Source: Mucilaginibacter defluvii
Lineage (GTDB): Bacteria > Bacteroidota > Bacteroidia > Sphingobacteriales > Sphingobacteriaceae
Direction of reading: 5' to 3'
DNA length: 64,000 nt
Assembly (NCBI RefSeq): GCF_039543225.1
Contig: NZ_BAABJI010000002.1
Span: 1,240,001-1,304,000, forward strand
Notes under the pieces: generated by a model
What the model was told of the DNA's origin: nothing
Databases searched by the model: none
Seen by the model: the letters and a program-made list of their open reading frames with translations, nothing else
Shown here: positions 52,213 through 62,413 of the stretch, one piece after another
Layout: the number at the start of each line of letters is the position of its first letter
How positions within the stretch are numbered: position 1 is the first letter of the stretch
Program-made: the position numbers and the translations under genes

Positions 52213-53022
52213 ATGATCCCGGTGAAAAAACTAACCTACGCGTTAAGCATTTTTTGTATCGCTATTATAGGCTGCTCAGGAGGCAGCAAGCTTAACGGCA
52301 CTACCAAAGGCTGGAAAAAACTTTTTAACGGCAAGGATGTCAACGACTGGTTTGTAAAGATAAATCACCATGAAACAGGCGTAAATTTTGGCAATACCTT
52401 TCGCGTGCAGGATGGCATTATACAAATAAGATACGACCGGTACAGCGACTTTAACGATCAGTTTGGCCATTTGTATTATAAAACGCCTTACTCCCATTAT
52501 CACCTTAAGTTTGAATACAGGTTTGTGGGCAAACTGCAAAAAGGTGCGCCCGATTATACTTTGCTTAACAGCGGTGTAATGTTTCATTCGCAGGACCCGC
52601 GTACCATGCTTAAGGATCAGGATTGGCCAATATCTGTAGAAATGCAGTTGCTGGGCGGGCTGGGCGATGGCAAATCAAGGCCGACCGGCAATATGTGCTC
52701 ACCTGGTACCGATGTAGTATACCAGGGCGAAGTATCTCGCGATCATTGCATCAGTTCATCATCAAAAACATACGATGGCGACCAATGGGTTAAGGGGGAG
52801 CTTATTGTGTTAGGGAACAAGCTCATAAAACATATCATTAACGGCGATACCGTACTGCAATACTCAAAACCCACCGTTGGCGGCGGCGTGGCCAATGGCT
52901 ACGACCCAAAGTATAAAAAAGATGGCACACCTTTAAGCAACGGCTTTATAGCCTTGCAAAGCGAAGGCCAGCCGGTTGATTTCAGGAATATCGAAATAAA
53001 AGAGTTGCCCGGTAATAAATAA
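52213..53022 (+). CDS. DUF1080-family lipoprotein (concanavalin-like fold)
   Basis: A 269-residue lipoprotein (lipobox IIGC, cysteine near residue 21). The mature part is a DUF1080/3-keto-disaccharide hydrolase-type beta-jellyroll: WKKLFNGKDVNDWFVKINHH at the start, then FRVQDGIIQIRYD, YYKTPYSHYHLKFEYRF and the C-terminal GFIALQSEGQPVDFRNIEIK. Such domains in Bacteroidota act on 3-keto-glucosides or simply bind sugars. It is convergent with the cytochrome-containing dehydrogenase-like gene, only 11 bases apart. The two families often co-occur in sugar-oxidation loci. Confidence 0.85.
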   Translation: MIPVKKLTYALSIFCIAIIGCSGGSKLNGTTKGWKKLFNGKDVNDWFVKINHHETGVNFGNTFRVQDGIIQIRYDRYSDFNDQFGHLYYKTPYSHYHLKFEYRFVGKLQKGAPDYTLLNSGVMFHSQDPRTMLKDQDWPISVEMQLLGGLGDGKSRPTGNMCSPGTDVVYQGEVSRDHCISSSSKTYDGDQWVKGELIVLGNKLIKHIINGDTVLQYSKPTVGGGVANGYDPKYKKDGTPLSNGFIALQSEGQPVDFRNIEIKELPGNK

Positions 53023-53033
53023 TCGGGTTAAGA

Positions 53034-55364
53034 TTAAGGGAAAACCTTTTCAAGCTCTTCAACTGTAAAAGCTGAATTGCGCTCCTTTAGCTGGCTGCGT
53101 ACCGTAATTACTTCTTTTACAGTTACGGCGGAAGCCTTGTTTTGCCATGAACGGCGCAGGAAACTCAACAATTGCGCTATATCGGCATCGCTTATTTCTT
53201 TGGCACCGCCAATACCGGGCATATCGCCGTTTATTTCGGGGGCTTTGTATAAATGATCATTCACCTCTACCGGACCGGTTAGCCCGTTAAGCACAATACC
53301 GATAAGCTTTCGTTTATCGCCTGTTACCCACTGCGAACGGTTAAACGGCGGGGCTAGCCCTTTAATTCCATTGCCATCGGCACCGTGGCAGGTTTGACAG
53401 GTGGTACTGAAGATTGTTGCACCGCGCGGAAATTCTTTTTTCAGCTTTAGCGGGTCGTTATTAAGCAAGCGGCTTTTGCGGTTATTAACTATCTTGCTTA
53501 AGCGTTTAAAAAACACTGTTGCGGTATCCTTTACAACCGATGTAAACTGTGCTTCTCGACCAGACAGGTTACTGATTATGGCATCGGCTACATATTTGTT
53601 TTGAGGATACAAAGTTGCCAGTTGTTGCAATAATTTATCAGCGCCAGGCTTATCGTACCGAGATAGAACCGGATACAGATAAGCGATATAAGGAGCCGTT
53701 ACTTCGTCCCGATTTTGTACAAGTCGCTGCAAAGCACTCAAATAACTTTTATAAGATGCTTTATTTACAACAGATGGCACTATACTAATCGCCTCAACAC
53801 GCAGCCATGCATCGGTACTGCTTATATATGGAATAAGCCGTTCGGCATTTAGCGCGTTGAGCCCTTCGAGCGTCCATAACGCATGGATAGTTTTCAACTG
53901 ATTGCTCCCGGCCAGAGCCTGTTGCAGGTAAGGAACAGCAGCAAGCAATTTTTTATCGGTAATGGTTTGCTGCGCCCGATCACGTACCCAGCCGTTGGTA
54001 TGGCCTAATAAGTCAACCAGCTTTTCCGGCTCGGCTGGTATAGCCACAAATTTGGCGCTATTACCTTTTGGTATCACTTTATAAATACGCCCACAATTTA
54101 ATGGTTGTGAAAGCCGGCGCTTTATTATTTCATTTTTTAGGTATTCGGTAAGGTACGTTTTGTGCTGAATGATACCTCGATACATGTCGGTAATATAAAG
54201 CGCACCATCCGGCCCATCGTTAAGGTTCACCGGGCGGAACCGCTCATCGGTACTGGCTAAAAATTCGCGTCCGATGTAAGCTTGCCTGCCGCGGGTAATA
54301 TTACCTGAATAACCGATCAGGTTCCGTTTTATCAAATTGGCCGATGGCTCGGCCACAAAAGCACTTATCGTACCATCATTAAACACACCGCCCCGGTAAA
54401 CCAGCGGGGCACAAGCCGCTGTAAAGTTGCGCAACCGCAATTGCTCATCCAGCGTGCCTTTGGTATAGCCGCGGTTAACGCCAGGCGTCGGCCTTGCAGG
54501 GTAAACCCGGTTATCGGCTACCACCCGCTCAGCATAACCTGTAACATTTTGCTGATCGGCATTGCCATAGCCGAAGCCCGGCAAAAAATAATCGCCTATT
54601 ACGTTTGAGGAGTTGTCATTGTAGTAAAGCCTGCCATAATCATCCTGGCTTATACCCCATTGCCCGCGAAAATGTGTACGTTCAATTAACCATTTGCCAT
54701 CCTTAAACCTATAGCGTTTTGATGATTTGGCGTTATATATCCAGTTATCCATCGCCCGCAGCAAACCGTTGGGCTGATGCTCTACGTTTCCGTCCTCGGT
54801 ATATTTCGGGTCAACCAGCGTTCTTTTTCCTGGCTTATCGCCTTCAATGGGGTAAAACCACAGCCTGGGTGGCTCGGCAACCAATACGCCGCCGTTTATA
54901 AAACAAAGGGCGCGCGGCAACCGCAACGAATCAACAAAAACCGTACGCCTGTCATAAACGCCATCACCGTTGTCATCATTCAAAATAACAATTTTACCGG
55001 TAGGCGCATCTTCACCATTCCCGGCAGTATCGGGCATATAGCCGGTCATTTCAACAGCCCAAAGCCTGCCGCTGTTATCAAAGTTAATGGCCACCGGCGC
55101 AACTATAAGCGGTTCAGCAGCTACCAACTTAACCTCGTAACCGGGTTCTAACTGCATACGCGCCATTGACTGTTTCGGGGTTAACACGTCCGACCGGCTA
55201 AAGTCGGGAGTATCAATGGCCGCTTTCACCGAGTTCTGGTTAACATTTGACACTACACCAGTCTTTAAAGGTTTGTGGCTCACGCATTGAATAATGGTTA
55301 GGCAAGCCGCTATCAACAGCGCATAGAGCAAATAATATTTAAAACGGTTAACCTTTACAAACAT
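53034..55364 (-). CDS. Membrane-bound dehydrogenase-like lipoprotein with HEAT repeats and cytochrome c domain
   Basis: About 776 residues from the ATG at 55364 (MFVKVNRFKYYLLYALLIAA, lipobox IIQC); an ATG 11 codons earlier is in frame. Residues ~55-430 form a PQQ/sorbosone-dehydrogenase-like propeller (ALCFINGGVLVAEPPRLWFY). A middle part of HEAT-type repeats (about 450-640, LVDLLGHTNGWVRDRAQQT) follows. At the C-terminus lies a cytochrome c with Cys656-x-x-Cys659-His660 (TTCQTCHGADGNG). The architecture matches PVC-type heme-binding proteins that oxidise sugars or polyols in the periplasm. The substrate is unknown. Confidence 0.85.
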   Translation of the reverse strand: MFVKVNRFKYYLLYALLIAACLTIIQCVSHKPLKTGVVSNVNQNSVKAAIDTPDFSRSDVLTPKQSMARMQLEPGYEVKLVAAEPLIVAPVAINFDNSGRLWAVEMTGYMPDTAGNGEDAPTGKIVILNDDNGDGVYDRRTVFVDSLRLPRALCFINGGVLVAEPPRLWFYPIEGDKPGKRTLVDPKYTEDGNVEHQPNGLLRAMDNWIYNAKSSKRYRFKDGKWLIERTHFRGQWGISQDDYGRLYYNDNSSNVIGDYFLPGFGYGNADQQNVTGYAERVVADNRVYPARPTPGVNRGYTKGTLDEQLRLRNFTAACAPLVYRGGVFNDGTISAFVAEPSANLIKRNLIGYSGNITRGRQAYIGREFLASTDERFRPVNLNDGPDGALYITDMYRGIIQHKTYLTEYLKNEIIKRRLSQPLNCGRIYKVIPKGNSAKFVAIPAEPEKLVDLLGHTNGWVRDRAQQTITDKKLLAAVPYLQQALAGSNQLKTIHALWTLEGLNALNAERLIPYISSTDAWLRVEAISIVPSVVNKASYKSYLSALQRLVQNRDEVTAPYIAYLYPVLSRYDKPGADKLLQQLATLYPQNKYVADAIISNLSGREAQFTSVVKDTATVFFKRLSKIVNNRKSRLLNNDPLKLKKEFPRGATIFSTTCQTCHGADGNGIKGLAPPFNRSQWVTGDKRKLIGIVLNGLTGPVEVNDHLYKAPEINGDMPGIGGAKEISDADIAQLLSFLRRSWQNKASAVTVKEVITVRSQLKERNSAFTVEELEKVFP

Positions 55365-55571
55365 TTTTTTTGTAGCAGCTTCAACATGTTGTATCACACA
55401 AATATGTTTATTTTTTTAAGGATAAGCTCATCAGGATTGTAACAAGTATCGTACTTAAAAGCTTCCGGTTAAAATATCGAACTCCTTTCATCTTACATAA
55501 CAAACAGCACCCTGCAATTAACACTGAGTTAATAGTGGCTCAATATATTTAACGCTTTATACAGGAAAGGG

Positions 55572-57164
55572 ATGCGCTATTGTTTAAAAGCTTTTTCAAT
55601 GCTGCTTTTATGTGAGTTATTGTTCGTAACGGCAACTTATGCGGATGCATCGTCGCACACGCAAAACATAACTTATAATACTATCCGGCACGCCGGCGAC
55701 ACGGTTAACTCGCAAACGGCTTTTATAAATGCCAAGCACCGTTTAAACAATGCGCTTGCTGCCGGGAACGATGTAGTTGCGGCACAATGTTACCAGGAAT
55801 TGGGCGATTTATTTTATATGCAAACTGCCTACTCGCAAGCGCTTGATAATTTTTTTAAAGCCGACAAGATACTCCGGCGAATGAGCGCCCCGCTAAAGCT
55901 TGCCGCTAATGTTAACAAAATAGGCCAAACCTATTTGCAGGTTCGGCAATACCCGGCCGCTGAAAAAGCCTTTCGCGAAGCGTTGAATTTATACCGGTCT
56001 AACAACAACCCAGACGGCGTTGCCGGTGCTTATGGATTTATAGGCCATACCTACGAAAAAAGAGGTAATTATCCGCAGGCCATAAACTATCAAAAGCTGG
56101 CACTAAAAACATATCTCTCAGGTGGTAATAACAGGGAAATCGCCAAGATATACGAAAACCTGGGCAGCATACACGAGGATAAGCTGCAGCTTGATTCAGC
56201 ACTTAAATACTTTAAACTGGCCGAGCAGATCAATACGAAAAACAATAACGAGACTGACCAGATAGAGGTATATAATAACCTGGGCGATGTGTTACGCAAG
56301 TCGGGCAGGCATAAACAATCGCTGGTTTATACACGCCGAGCGGTGGCATTGGCCGGCAAATTAAAAGACCAGTATCAGTTAGGCAGCGCTTACCGCGATC
56401 TGTCAAAAGCTTATCACCTGCTCAACCGTAACGACAGCGCCTTTTATTACAGCGAGGCCAGCCGTGATATATTTTTAAAAATATTTACCGAGGATAACGA
56501 GAAGCAATTGGCCCTATTGCAAACTATTTTCGAGATAGAGCAAAAAAACAGCGCGATAGACCGCTTTAAAAGCGAAAAAACAATTAACCGCATTATTGCA
56601 ATTGGCGCCACGGTAATTACCTGCCTTATAGCGTTGCTTGCCGTTACTTTTATAAGCAGGCAACGCCTTAAATTACGTAATGAGCAAAAACTGAATGAGC
56701 AAAGCAAATTAAGCTATAAAAATGCCCTCGATATAAAAAGCAAGGAACTCACCAGCCATACTCTGCACATCATCCGCAAAAACCAGTTGCTTGATGAGCT
56801 TAAGGAAAAGCTCAAGACCATGATTAAGGACGATAAACGCGACCAGCGCCGGGAGTTACACAAGCTTTTAAATATGATACAGCTTAACAGCAACCAGGAT
56901 AAGAACTGGGAAGATTTTCGGGTTGTGTTTGAACAGGTGCATGACAATTTTTTTGACAAGCTAAAAGAGCATCCGGCAGGCTTAACCCCATCAGATATGC
57001 GCTTGCTTGCCCTGCTGAAAATGAACCTCGGCTCGGCGGATATGGCAACCATGCTGGGTATATCACAGGATAGCCTGCGAATAGCACGTTACCGGCTTCG
57101 TAAAAAGCTGGGGCTGGATGAAGGCGAAACGCTGCAATCCTTTATTAAAACCGTAACAGAATAG
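55572..57164 (+). CDS. TPR and HTH transcriptional regulator, membrane-anchored, next to the phytate locus
   Basis: A 530-residue protein with the same layout as the gene at 43510: signal peptide (MRYCLKAFSMLLLCELLFVTATYA), about 6 tetratricopeptide repeats (residues ~60-305, e.g. AYGFIGHTYEKRGNYPQAIN), one membrane helix at about 341-362, a charged coiled coil and a C-terminal LuxR-like HTH (about 472-520, MRLLALLKMNLGSADMATML, then GISQDSLRIARYRLRKKLGL). It should be a one-component periplasm-to-DNA regulator. It precedes the TonB receptor/phytase genes by 218 bases on the same strand and probably regulates them. Confidence 0.85.
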   Translation: MRYCLKAFSMLLLCELLFVTATYADASSHTQNITYNTIRHAGDTVNSQTAFINAKHRLNNALAAGNDVVAAQCYQELGDLFYMQTAYSQALDNFFKADKILRRMSAPLKLAANVNKIGQTYLQVRQYPAAEKAFREALNLYRSNNNPDGVAGAYGFIGHTYEKRGNYPQAINYQKLALKTYLSGGNNREIAKIYENLGSIHEDKLQLDSALKYFKLAEQINTKNNNETDQIEVYNNLGDVLRKSGRHKQSLVYTRRAVALAGKLKDQYQLGSAYRDLSKAYHLLNRNDSAFYYSEASRDIFLKIFTEDNEKQLALLQTIFEIEQKNSAIDRFKSEKTINRIIAIGATVITCLIALLAVTFISRQRLKLRNEQKLNEQSKLSYKNALDIKSKELTSHTLHIIRKNQLLDELKEKLKTMIKDDKRDQRRELHKLLNMIQLNSNQDKNWEDFRVVFEQVHDNFFDKLKEHPAGLTPSDMRLLALLKMNLGSADMATMLGISQDSLRIARYRLRKKLGLDEGETLQSFIKTVTE

Positions 57165-57254
57165 CAATTAAGCTTAGCGTAACATGGCCTTAACAGAAAC
57201 TTAATGGCTAAATAAGCGCAGTATAAACAAATGAAAACCATACAGTTATATAAT

Positions 57255-57315
57255 TTTGTTTACGCTTGATAACGCTTTGTTTACACCTGTAACAACAGTG
57301 TATACGTTTTGTAAC
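57255..57315. repeat. Direct repeats upstream of the TonB receptor
   Basis: TTTGTTTAC occurs at 57255-57263 and 57276-57284 (21 bases apart) and GTAAC at 57289 and 57311 (22 bases apart), both about two helical turns. An exact -7-like TAATTTTG overlaps the first copy (57251-57258). They may be binding sites for the TPR-HTH regulator. Confidence 0.4.
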
Positions 57316-57382
57316 ACCACATTATGCGGGAGGTTGCCGGTTTACCATAAATATTTGCGCAAAACAGAACAAAGTCACTTTT

Positions 57383-60091
57383 ATGGAACTTAAAAAACTA
57401 CTCATTTTTTTTATTTTGATGTGCGGCAGCGGCATTGCTATGGCCCAGCGCGGCATTATTAAAGGTAAAATAAGCGGACAGCAAAACGAACCGCTGGCAG
57501 GTGCGACACTGCTTGTAAACGGCACCACCTCGAGCACCGCAGCTGACCTGAATGGCGATTACCAATTTTACGTAAACCCCGGTAACCTGAATTTAACGGT
57601 ACGCTACCTTGGGTACCGGGACACTACCATAAATGTATCACTAACTGCCGGGCAGTTAAAGATAATCAACATTACGCTGAAAAGCAGGCAAGCCGCGTTA
57701 GAGGGCGTAGTGGTTACCGGCTATACCCAAGGCCAGGCCAAAGCGCTTAACCAGCAAAAGAATGCCGATAACATAAAAAATATTATCGCTGCAGATCAGA
57801 TAGGCAAGTTTCCGGACCCCAACGCGGCCGAAGCCCTACAGCGTGTGCCCGGTGTAACCATTGAGCGCGACCAGGGTGAAGGCCGCTATGTGTCATTAAG
57901 AGGCTTGGCTCCCCAGTTTACCAACACAAGCGTTAACGGCGAGCAAATACCATCACCCGAGGCTGACGTAAGGTATGTAGCCCTTGATGCAATACCATCA
58001 GATCAGCTGGCATCCATCGAAGTAAGCAAAGCCCTTACGCCCGATATGGATGGCGACGCTATCGGCGGCTCTATAAACCTGATTACCCGCAGCGCGCAAA
58101 GCAAAAAGCCGACCATTTCCGGTACGCTTGGTGGCGGCTATAACAACCTGATGCGTAAAGGCAACGTACAGGGGCAATTGCAATACGGCCAGCGCTTTGG
58201 TGATAAAGAACAGTTTGGCCTGTTACTTAACAGCAATTACTACCAAAACAACCTCGGCTCAGACGGTATAGAGCGCGCTATTAATGATAACGAACTGGAG
58301 ACCCGCGATTATGAACTTACCCGCACACGCCTTGGTTTAAGCTCGGCGTTAGACTATCGTTTTAACAATCATCATGAGGTTTATTTCCGTACGCTTTATT
58401 CACGTTTCACGGATCGCGAATGGCGCCGCCGCTATGTTTTTAAACCATCTGATGAGGAGATAGAAAAACTAACTAAGGATCGTTTTGAGGCGCAATCTGT
58501 ACTCTCATTAAACGCGGGCGCCAAACATACTTTTAAAAGTTTTTTGCTGGATTACGAAGGGCAGTACAGCTATGCGGAACAAAATACCCCTTATGACAAT
58601 GAGGCCGCTTTTATAGCCGGAATACCAAGCGTATTAAATTACGCCGATACCCGCTACCCGTCCATATCAACAGATGAGGATTATAAGAATAACTCGCTAT
58701 ATAGCTTTGACGAGCTGGGTATGGGTAACACCATTGCTAAAGATAAAAACCTGACAGCAAAGGTAAACGTAAGCGTACCCTATAAAATAAATAGCAGCGA
58801 TGGTTTAATTAAGTTTGGTGGTAAGGTTCGCTCAAAAAACAAAAGCTACAGCATCACCCAAAACACATTTGAAAACCTGGGCGGTGTACCTAACCTTAAC
58901 CAATTTGCAGGTTCGCCAGTTAAGGATAAATTTATGGGCGGTCGTTATGACTTAGGCAATCCGCTTGATATCAGCAGCCTGATGCGTTATTTCAATGCTA
59001 ATCCATCGCAATTTGAGCTTCAGATAGCAGATAAAGCAGCCGACGAAGCGCTCGAGTCATTCGAAGCATCTGAAGATGTTTACGCCGGTTACCTAATGGG
59101 CCGCCAGCAAATAAAAAAGCTCATGATTTTAGGTGGTGTACGTTACGAACGCACCAAGGTTAGCTACAGCTCCAAAGACGTTATCATAGCCGCCAATGGC
59201 GACCTTGAGGCTATACGCCCGGTAACCGGCAGCAGCGTGTATGATTTTGTGCTGCCTCAACTGCATTTAAAATACGAGCTAGATAAATTCAGCAACCTGC
59301 GTGCCGCTGTAACTTACTCATATGCCCGCCCTAACTTTTCAGAGATCATCCCATCGCAGGAGATCAACCGTGAGGATCGGGTTGCCACTATCGGCAACGC
59401 CAACCTAAAACCGGTAAAAGCGCTTAACTACGACCTGATGGCCGAGCATTACTTTGGTTCGGTGGGTATAGCATCGGCAGGGTTATTTTATAAAAAACTC
59501 GATAACTTCATTTATCGCCGTACCATTTTTAATTCACCCTACCCTACTACCGGCACACCAATTATTCCGCGTATTGATATCACACAATCGCAAAACGGTA
59601 ATGATGCCGACGTATTGGGAGCTGAGATCGCTTTGCAGCGCCGCCTATCATTTATACCGTTTCTGGATGACTTCAGTGTCTACCTGAACTACACTTACAC
59701 ACACTCTAAAGCGCGTATACAAAGCAGGGAGGCTAACGAAGGCAATGCCAATGTAACCGAAGAAATAAGGTTACCGGGCCAGGCCAGCCATGTGGGTAAC
59801 GCGTCTGTGGCGTATGAAGGCAAAAAGTTCTCCGCCCGTTTATCGCTCAACTTTAACGGCAGCTACCTGTCTGAGCTTGGTGGTACTAAGGATGAAGACA
59901 TCTTTATAAAGAACCGTATGCAGCTTGATGCCACCGCCGGGTACGCTGTCAATAACAGGTTCCGCTTGTTTGTGGAGGCGCTAAACCTTACCAACCAACC
60001 TTTGCAGGCTTACCAGGGAAATTCAACGCAGTATATACAGCGTGAATTTTACTCTTACTGGATGCGTTTTGGCGTAAAGTTCAATTTATAA
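57383..60091 (+). CDS. TonB-dependent receptor, probable phytate uptake
   Basis: A 902-residue outer-membrane receptor with signal peptide (MELKKLLIFFILMCGSGIAMA), an N-terminal carboxypeptidase-D regulatory-like domain (GIIKGKISGQQNEPLAGATL), a plug (about 120-240, with FPDPNAAEALQRVPGVTIER and SINLITRSAQS) and a 22-strand barrel ending in an aromatic (MRFGVKFNL). The DQGEGRYVSLRGL stretch places it in the TonB-Xanth-Caul-like group. It is followed by a lipoprotein and a beta-propeller phytase, so inositol phosphates are a plausible ligand; that is from context only. Confidence 0.9.
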   Translation: MELKKLLIFFILMCGSGIAMAQRGIIKGKISGQQNEPLAGATLLVNGTTSSTAADLNGDYQFYVNPGNLNLTVRYLGYRDTTINVSLTAGQLKIINITLKSRQAALEGVVVTGYTQGQAKALNQQKNADNIKNIIAADQIGKFPDPNAAEALQRVPGVTIERDQGEGRYVSLRGLAPQFTNTSVNGEQIPSPEADVRYVALDAIPSDQLASIEVSKALTPDMDGDAIGGSINLITRSAQSKKPTISGTLGGGYNNLMRKGNVQGQLQYGQRFGDKEQFGLLLNSNYYQNNLGSDGIERAINDNELETRDYELTRTRLGLSSALDYRFNNHHEVYFRTLYSRFTDREWRRRYVFKPSDEEIEKLTKDRFEAQSVLSLNAGAKHTFKSFLLDYEGQYSYAEQNTPYDNEAAFIAGIPSVLNYADTRYPSISTDEDYKNNSLYSFDELGMGNTIAKDKNLTAKVNVSVPYKINSSDGLIKFGGKVRSKNKSYSITQNTFENLGGVPNLNQFAGSPVKDKFMGGRYDLGNPLDISSLMRYFNANPSQFELQIADKAADEALESFEASEDVYAGYLMGRQQIKKLMILGGVRYERTKVSYSSKDVIIAANGDLEAIRPVTGSSVYDFVLPQLHLKYELDKFSNLRAAVTYSYARPNFSEIIPSQEINREDRVATIGNANLKPVKALNYDLMAEHYFGSVGIASAGLFYKKLDNFIYRRTIFNSPYPTTGTPIIPRIDITQSQNGNDADVLGAEIALQRRLSFIPFLDDFSVYLNYTYTHSKARIQSREANEGNANVTEEIRLPGQASHVGNASVAYEGKKFSARLSLNFNGSYLSELGGTKDEDIFIKNRMQLDATAGYAVNNRFRLFVEALNLTNQPLQAYQGNSTQYIQREFYSYWMRFGVKFNL

Positions 60092-60115
60092 CAGACCATT
60101 TTTCAATATATTGAA

Positions 60116-61150
60116 ATGAAAAGATTAAGACATTTTATGATGCCTGCGCTGGCGTTATTAGCGGTTAGCGCATGCAGCAAACGTAACGACAACGTAGTTA
60201 CACCTAACGTTGGCGATAAATTTCCGCAGATTATAAACTTAGCTGATGAAGGCGACGGCGGACTGGAAGATGAAGATAAATTCAGCTTTAAAGTGGGACT
60301 GATTGACCGTGTTGACCCAAGCGGAGAAAGCCTTGAAGGCACAGTGGTACCGTTGAAAAAAGCCGTAAAGGTAAATTTTGCGGTAACCGATTTTGAGGGG
60401 TTCGATAAACTATCGGACTATATAAAAGAAGCCAAGGCGTTTTACGAGATAGATGATTGCACCACATCAGAAGATAAGGACATTGACCTGAAGCTGAACT
60501 TTGATGCAAACACAGGTAAAGGCAGCTTTGAGTTTCCGGCGGGTGTTGAAGAGGTTGAAATAGAATTTGAAACTAATGGCGCCCTTTTTGATGACGACAT
60601 ACTGAACACCGACGACCGTAAAATTGAAATACAGTTAACCGGAATAGATGATGCCGGCGCCAATGTTACCGTGAACACGGCTAACAAATTTGAATACGAG
60701 GTGCTGGACGACGAATCTGTTTTTGGCGAGTACGAGGTTGATGTAAACAACGCGGCTCAATTTAACAACTTTGTACAACTATTTGGCTTGATTAACGATG
60801 ACGTCAAAAACCTGAAGGCCTCAGATGTGGAAGAAATAAAAGTTGAATTTGCGTACAACGAATTTAAGGCTGTGATAACCCTTAAAGAAACCGAACAAGT
60901 AGAAGAGTGCGGCGAAGTTGAAGAGGTAAATAAAGAGATTGAAATTGAGGGCGGTATAGAAGAGCTGGATACCAAAACGCTTGCCGGTGCTGTTGAGTTT
61001 GCGGATGACATTGAACAGGAAGACGGCACGGAGGCTGAATTTAAATATTCGGGAGAATTTACCTTAAATGGCAAAAGCCTGGTAATTACGCTTAAGGGAG
61101 AGTACAACGACGATGAAACTGGGGAGATCACTTTAAACCTGAGCAAGTAA
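60116..61150 (+). CDS. Acidic lipoprotein of the phytase operon
   Basis: A 344-residue protein with lipobox AVSAC (cysteine at residue 20). The mature part is very acidic and beta-rich (e.g. DLKLNFDANTGKGSFEFPAG, FEYEVLDDESVFGEYEVDVN, EEVNKEIEIEGGIEELDTKT). No domain is recognised. The gap to the TonB receptor is 24 bases and its stop directly abuts the phytase ATG, so the three form one transcript. The acidic surface could bind calcium, which phytase needs, or act as a surface partner of the receptor; both are guesses. Confidence 0.75.
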   Translation: MKRLRHFMMPALALLAVSACSKRNDNVVTPNVGDKFPQIINLADEGDGGLEDEDKFSFKVGLIDRVDPSGESLEGTVVPLKKAVKVNFAVTDFEGFDKLSDYIKEAKAFYEIDDCTTSEDKDIDLKLNFDANTGKGSFEFPAGVEEVEIEFETNGALFDDDILNTDDRKIEIQLTGIDDAGANVTVNTANKFEYEVLDDESVFGEYEVDVNNAAQFNNFVQLFGLINDDVKNLKASDVEEIKVEFAYNEFKAVITLKETEQVEECGEVEEVNKEIEIEGGIEELDTKTLAGAVEFADDIEQEDGTEAEFKYSGEFTLNGKSLVITLKGEYNDDETGEITLNLSK

Positions 61151-62221
61151 ATGAGTACAATATCAAAACTATCCATTATAGCGGCGTGCATTGCCGCAAG
61201 CGCCTGCCAGCAGCCTAATGGCAAAACCACTGATAACAAAATACAAGATATCGTAGTAAAGCCTTTGTATGTTAGTGAGCCTGTAGCGTTCGACTCGGAT
61301 GATCCGGCCATTTGGGTTAACCCGGCTGACCCGGCAAAATCATTGATTATTGGCACGGATAAGGATGCTAACGGCGCCCTTTATGTGTTCGACTTAAAAG
61401 GCAAGATTATAAAGAACAAAGTAGTTAAAGGTTTAAAGCGGCCTAACAATGTTGACGTTGCCTACGGCCTTATACTGAATGGAAAGCCAACGGATATTGC
61501 CGTAGCTACTGAGCGCATCACTCATAAACTACGTATATTTTCCGTTCCGGAAATGAAAGCGGTTGATGGCGGCGGCATCCCTGTTTTTGAAGGTGAAAAT
61601 GAAGCGGCCGGTTTCCGCGATTTGATGGGAATAGCCCTATACACCGCGCCTGATAAAAAAATGTACGCCATAGTAGGCCGTAAAACCGGCCCAACCCAGG
61701 GCGGTTACCTTTGGCAATATTTGCTGCAGGATGCAGGCAACGGAATGGTAAAAGCTATGCTGGTGCGAAAGTTTGGCAAGTACAGCGGCAAAAAGGAGAT
61801 AGAATCCATCGCTGTAGATAACGAAATGGGCTACATTTATTATTCCGACGAACAGTTTGGCGTACGTAAATACTATGCCGACCCGGCCAAAGGTGACCAG
61901 GAGCTTAACGTGTTTGCCAAAGATGGATTTCTGGAAGACCATGAGGGCATAAGCATTTATAAAACCGGGAAGGCCTCGGGTTATATCCTGGTTTCTGATC
62001 AATCGGCAGGCCAATTTAAAGTATACAAGCGCGAAGGCGATAATGCTTTTGTAAAAAGCATACATGTATCAACCAGCAACAGCGATGGCTCTGATATGGT
62101 ATCGGTTCCGCTGAACAATGATTTTAAACACGGCTTATTTGTTGCCATGAGCGACGACAGGACTTTTCAGTTTTACCGCTGGGAAGATTTGGCGGGAGAT
62201 GCCCTGCAGGTAAATCCATAA
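61151..62221 (+). CDS. Beta-propeller phytase lipoprotein
   Basis: A 356-residue protein with a lipobox (AASAC, cysteine at residue 19). The mature part is a six-bladed calcium-dependent phytase propeller: FDSDDPAIWVNPADPAKSLI, IIGTDKDANGALYVFDLKGK, RPNNVDVAYGLILNGK, ESIAVDNEMGYIYYSDEQFG and DHEGISIYKT are the family's diagnostic stretches. It releases phosphate from phytate, probably at the cell surface. It is the last gene of the operon with a TonB receptor and acidic lipoprotein, and is followed by a strong terminator. Confidence 0.9.
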   Translation: MSTISKLSIIAACIAASACQQPNGKTTDNKIQDIVVKPLYVSEPVAFDSDDPAIWVNPADPAKSLIIGTDKDANGALYVFDLKGKIIKNKVVKGLKRPNNVDVAYGLILNGKPTDIAVATERITHKLRIFSVPEMKAVDGGGIPVFEGENEAAGFRDLMGIALYTAPDKKMYAIVGRKTGPTQGGYLWQYLLQDAGNGMVKAMLVRKFGKYSGKKEIESIAVDNEMGYIYYSDEQFGVRKYYADPAKGDQELNVFAKDGFLEDHEGISIYKTGKASGYILVSDQSAGQFKVYKREGDNAFVKSIHVSTSNSDGSDMVSVPLNNDFKHGLFVAMSDDRTFQFYRWEDLAGDALQVNP

Positions 62222-62231
62222 TCATCTTCTC

Positions 62232-62272
62232 AAAATATCCGTAGTTGACTAACAACTACGGATATTTTTTTG
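62232..62272 (+). terminator. Terminator of the phytase operon
   Basis: Perfect 14-bp stem AAATATCCGTAGTT (62233-62246) / AACTACGGATATTT (62254-62267), 7-base loop, followed by TTTT. Confidence 0.88.
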
Positions 62273-62413
62273 TTTCTGACAATTGTTCACATTATCAATA
62301 CTTACAATATATGAACCTCATAGTTCAACATCTGATTTGCAGATGATAAATATGGCGAGGCAAAAACATAGTTTTGGCGAACTATTGTTTATTGCACTAT
62401 CATCCATCTTATA

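Noticed and set aside
60757..61356. 199-residue Ser-rich frame antisense to the acidic lipoprotein and phytase.
   Set aside because: Acidic coding DNA gives long Ser/Leu-rich antisense frames; the sense genes are well supported.
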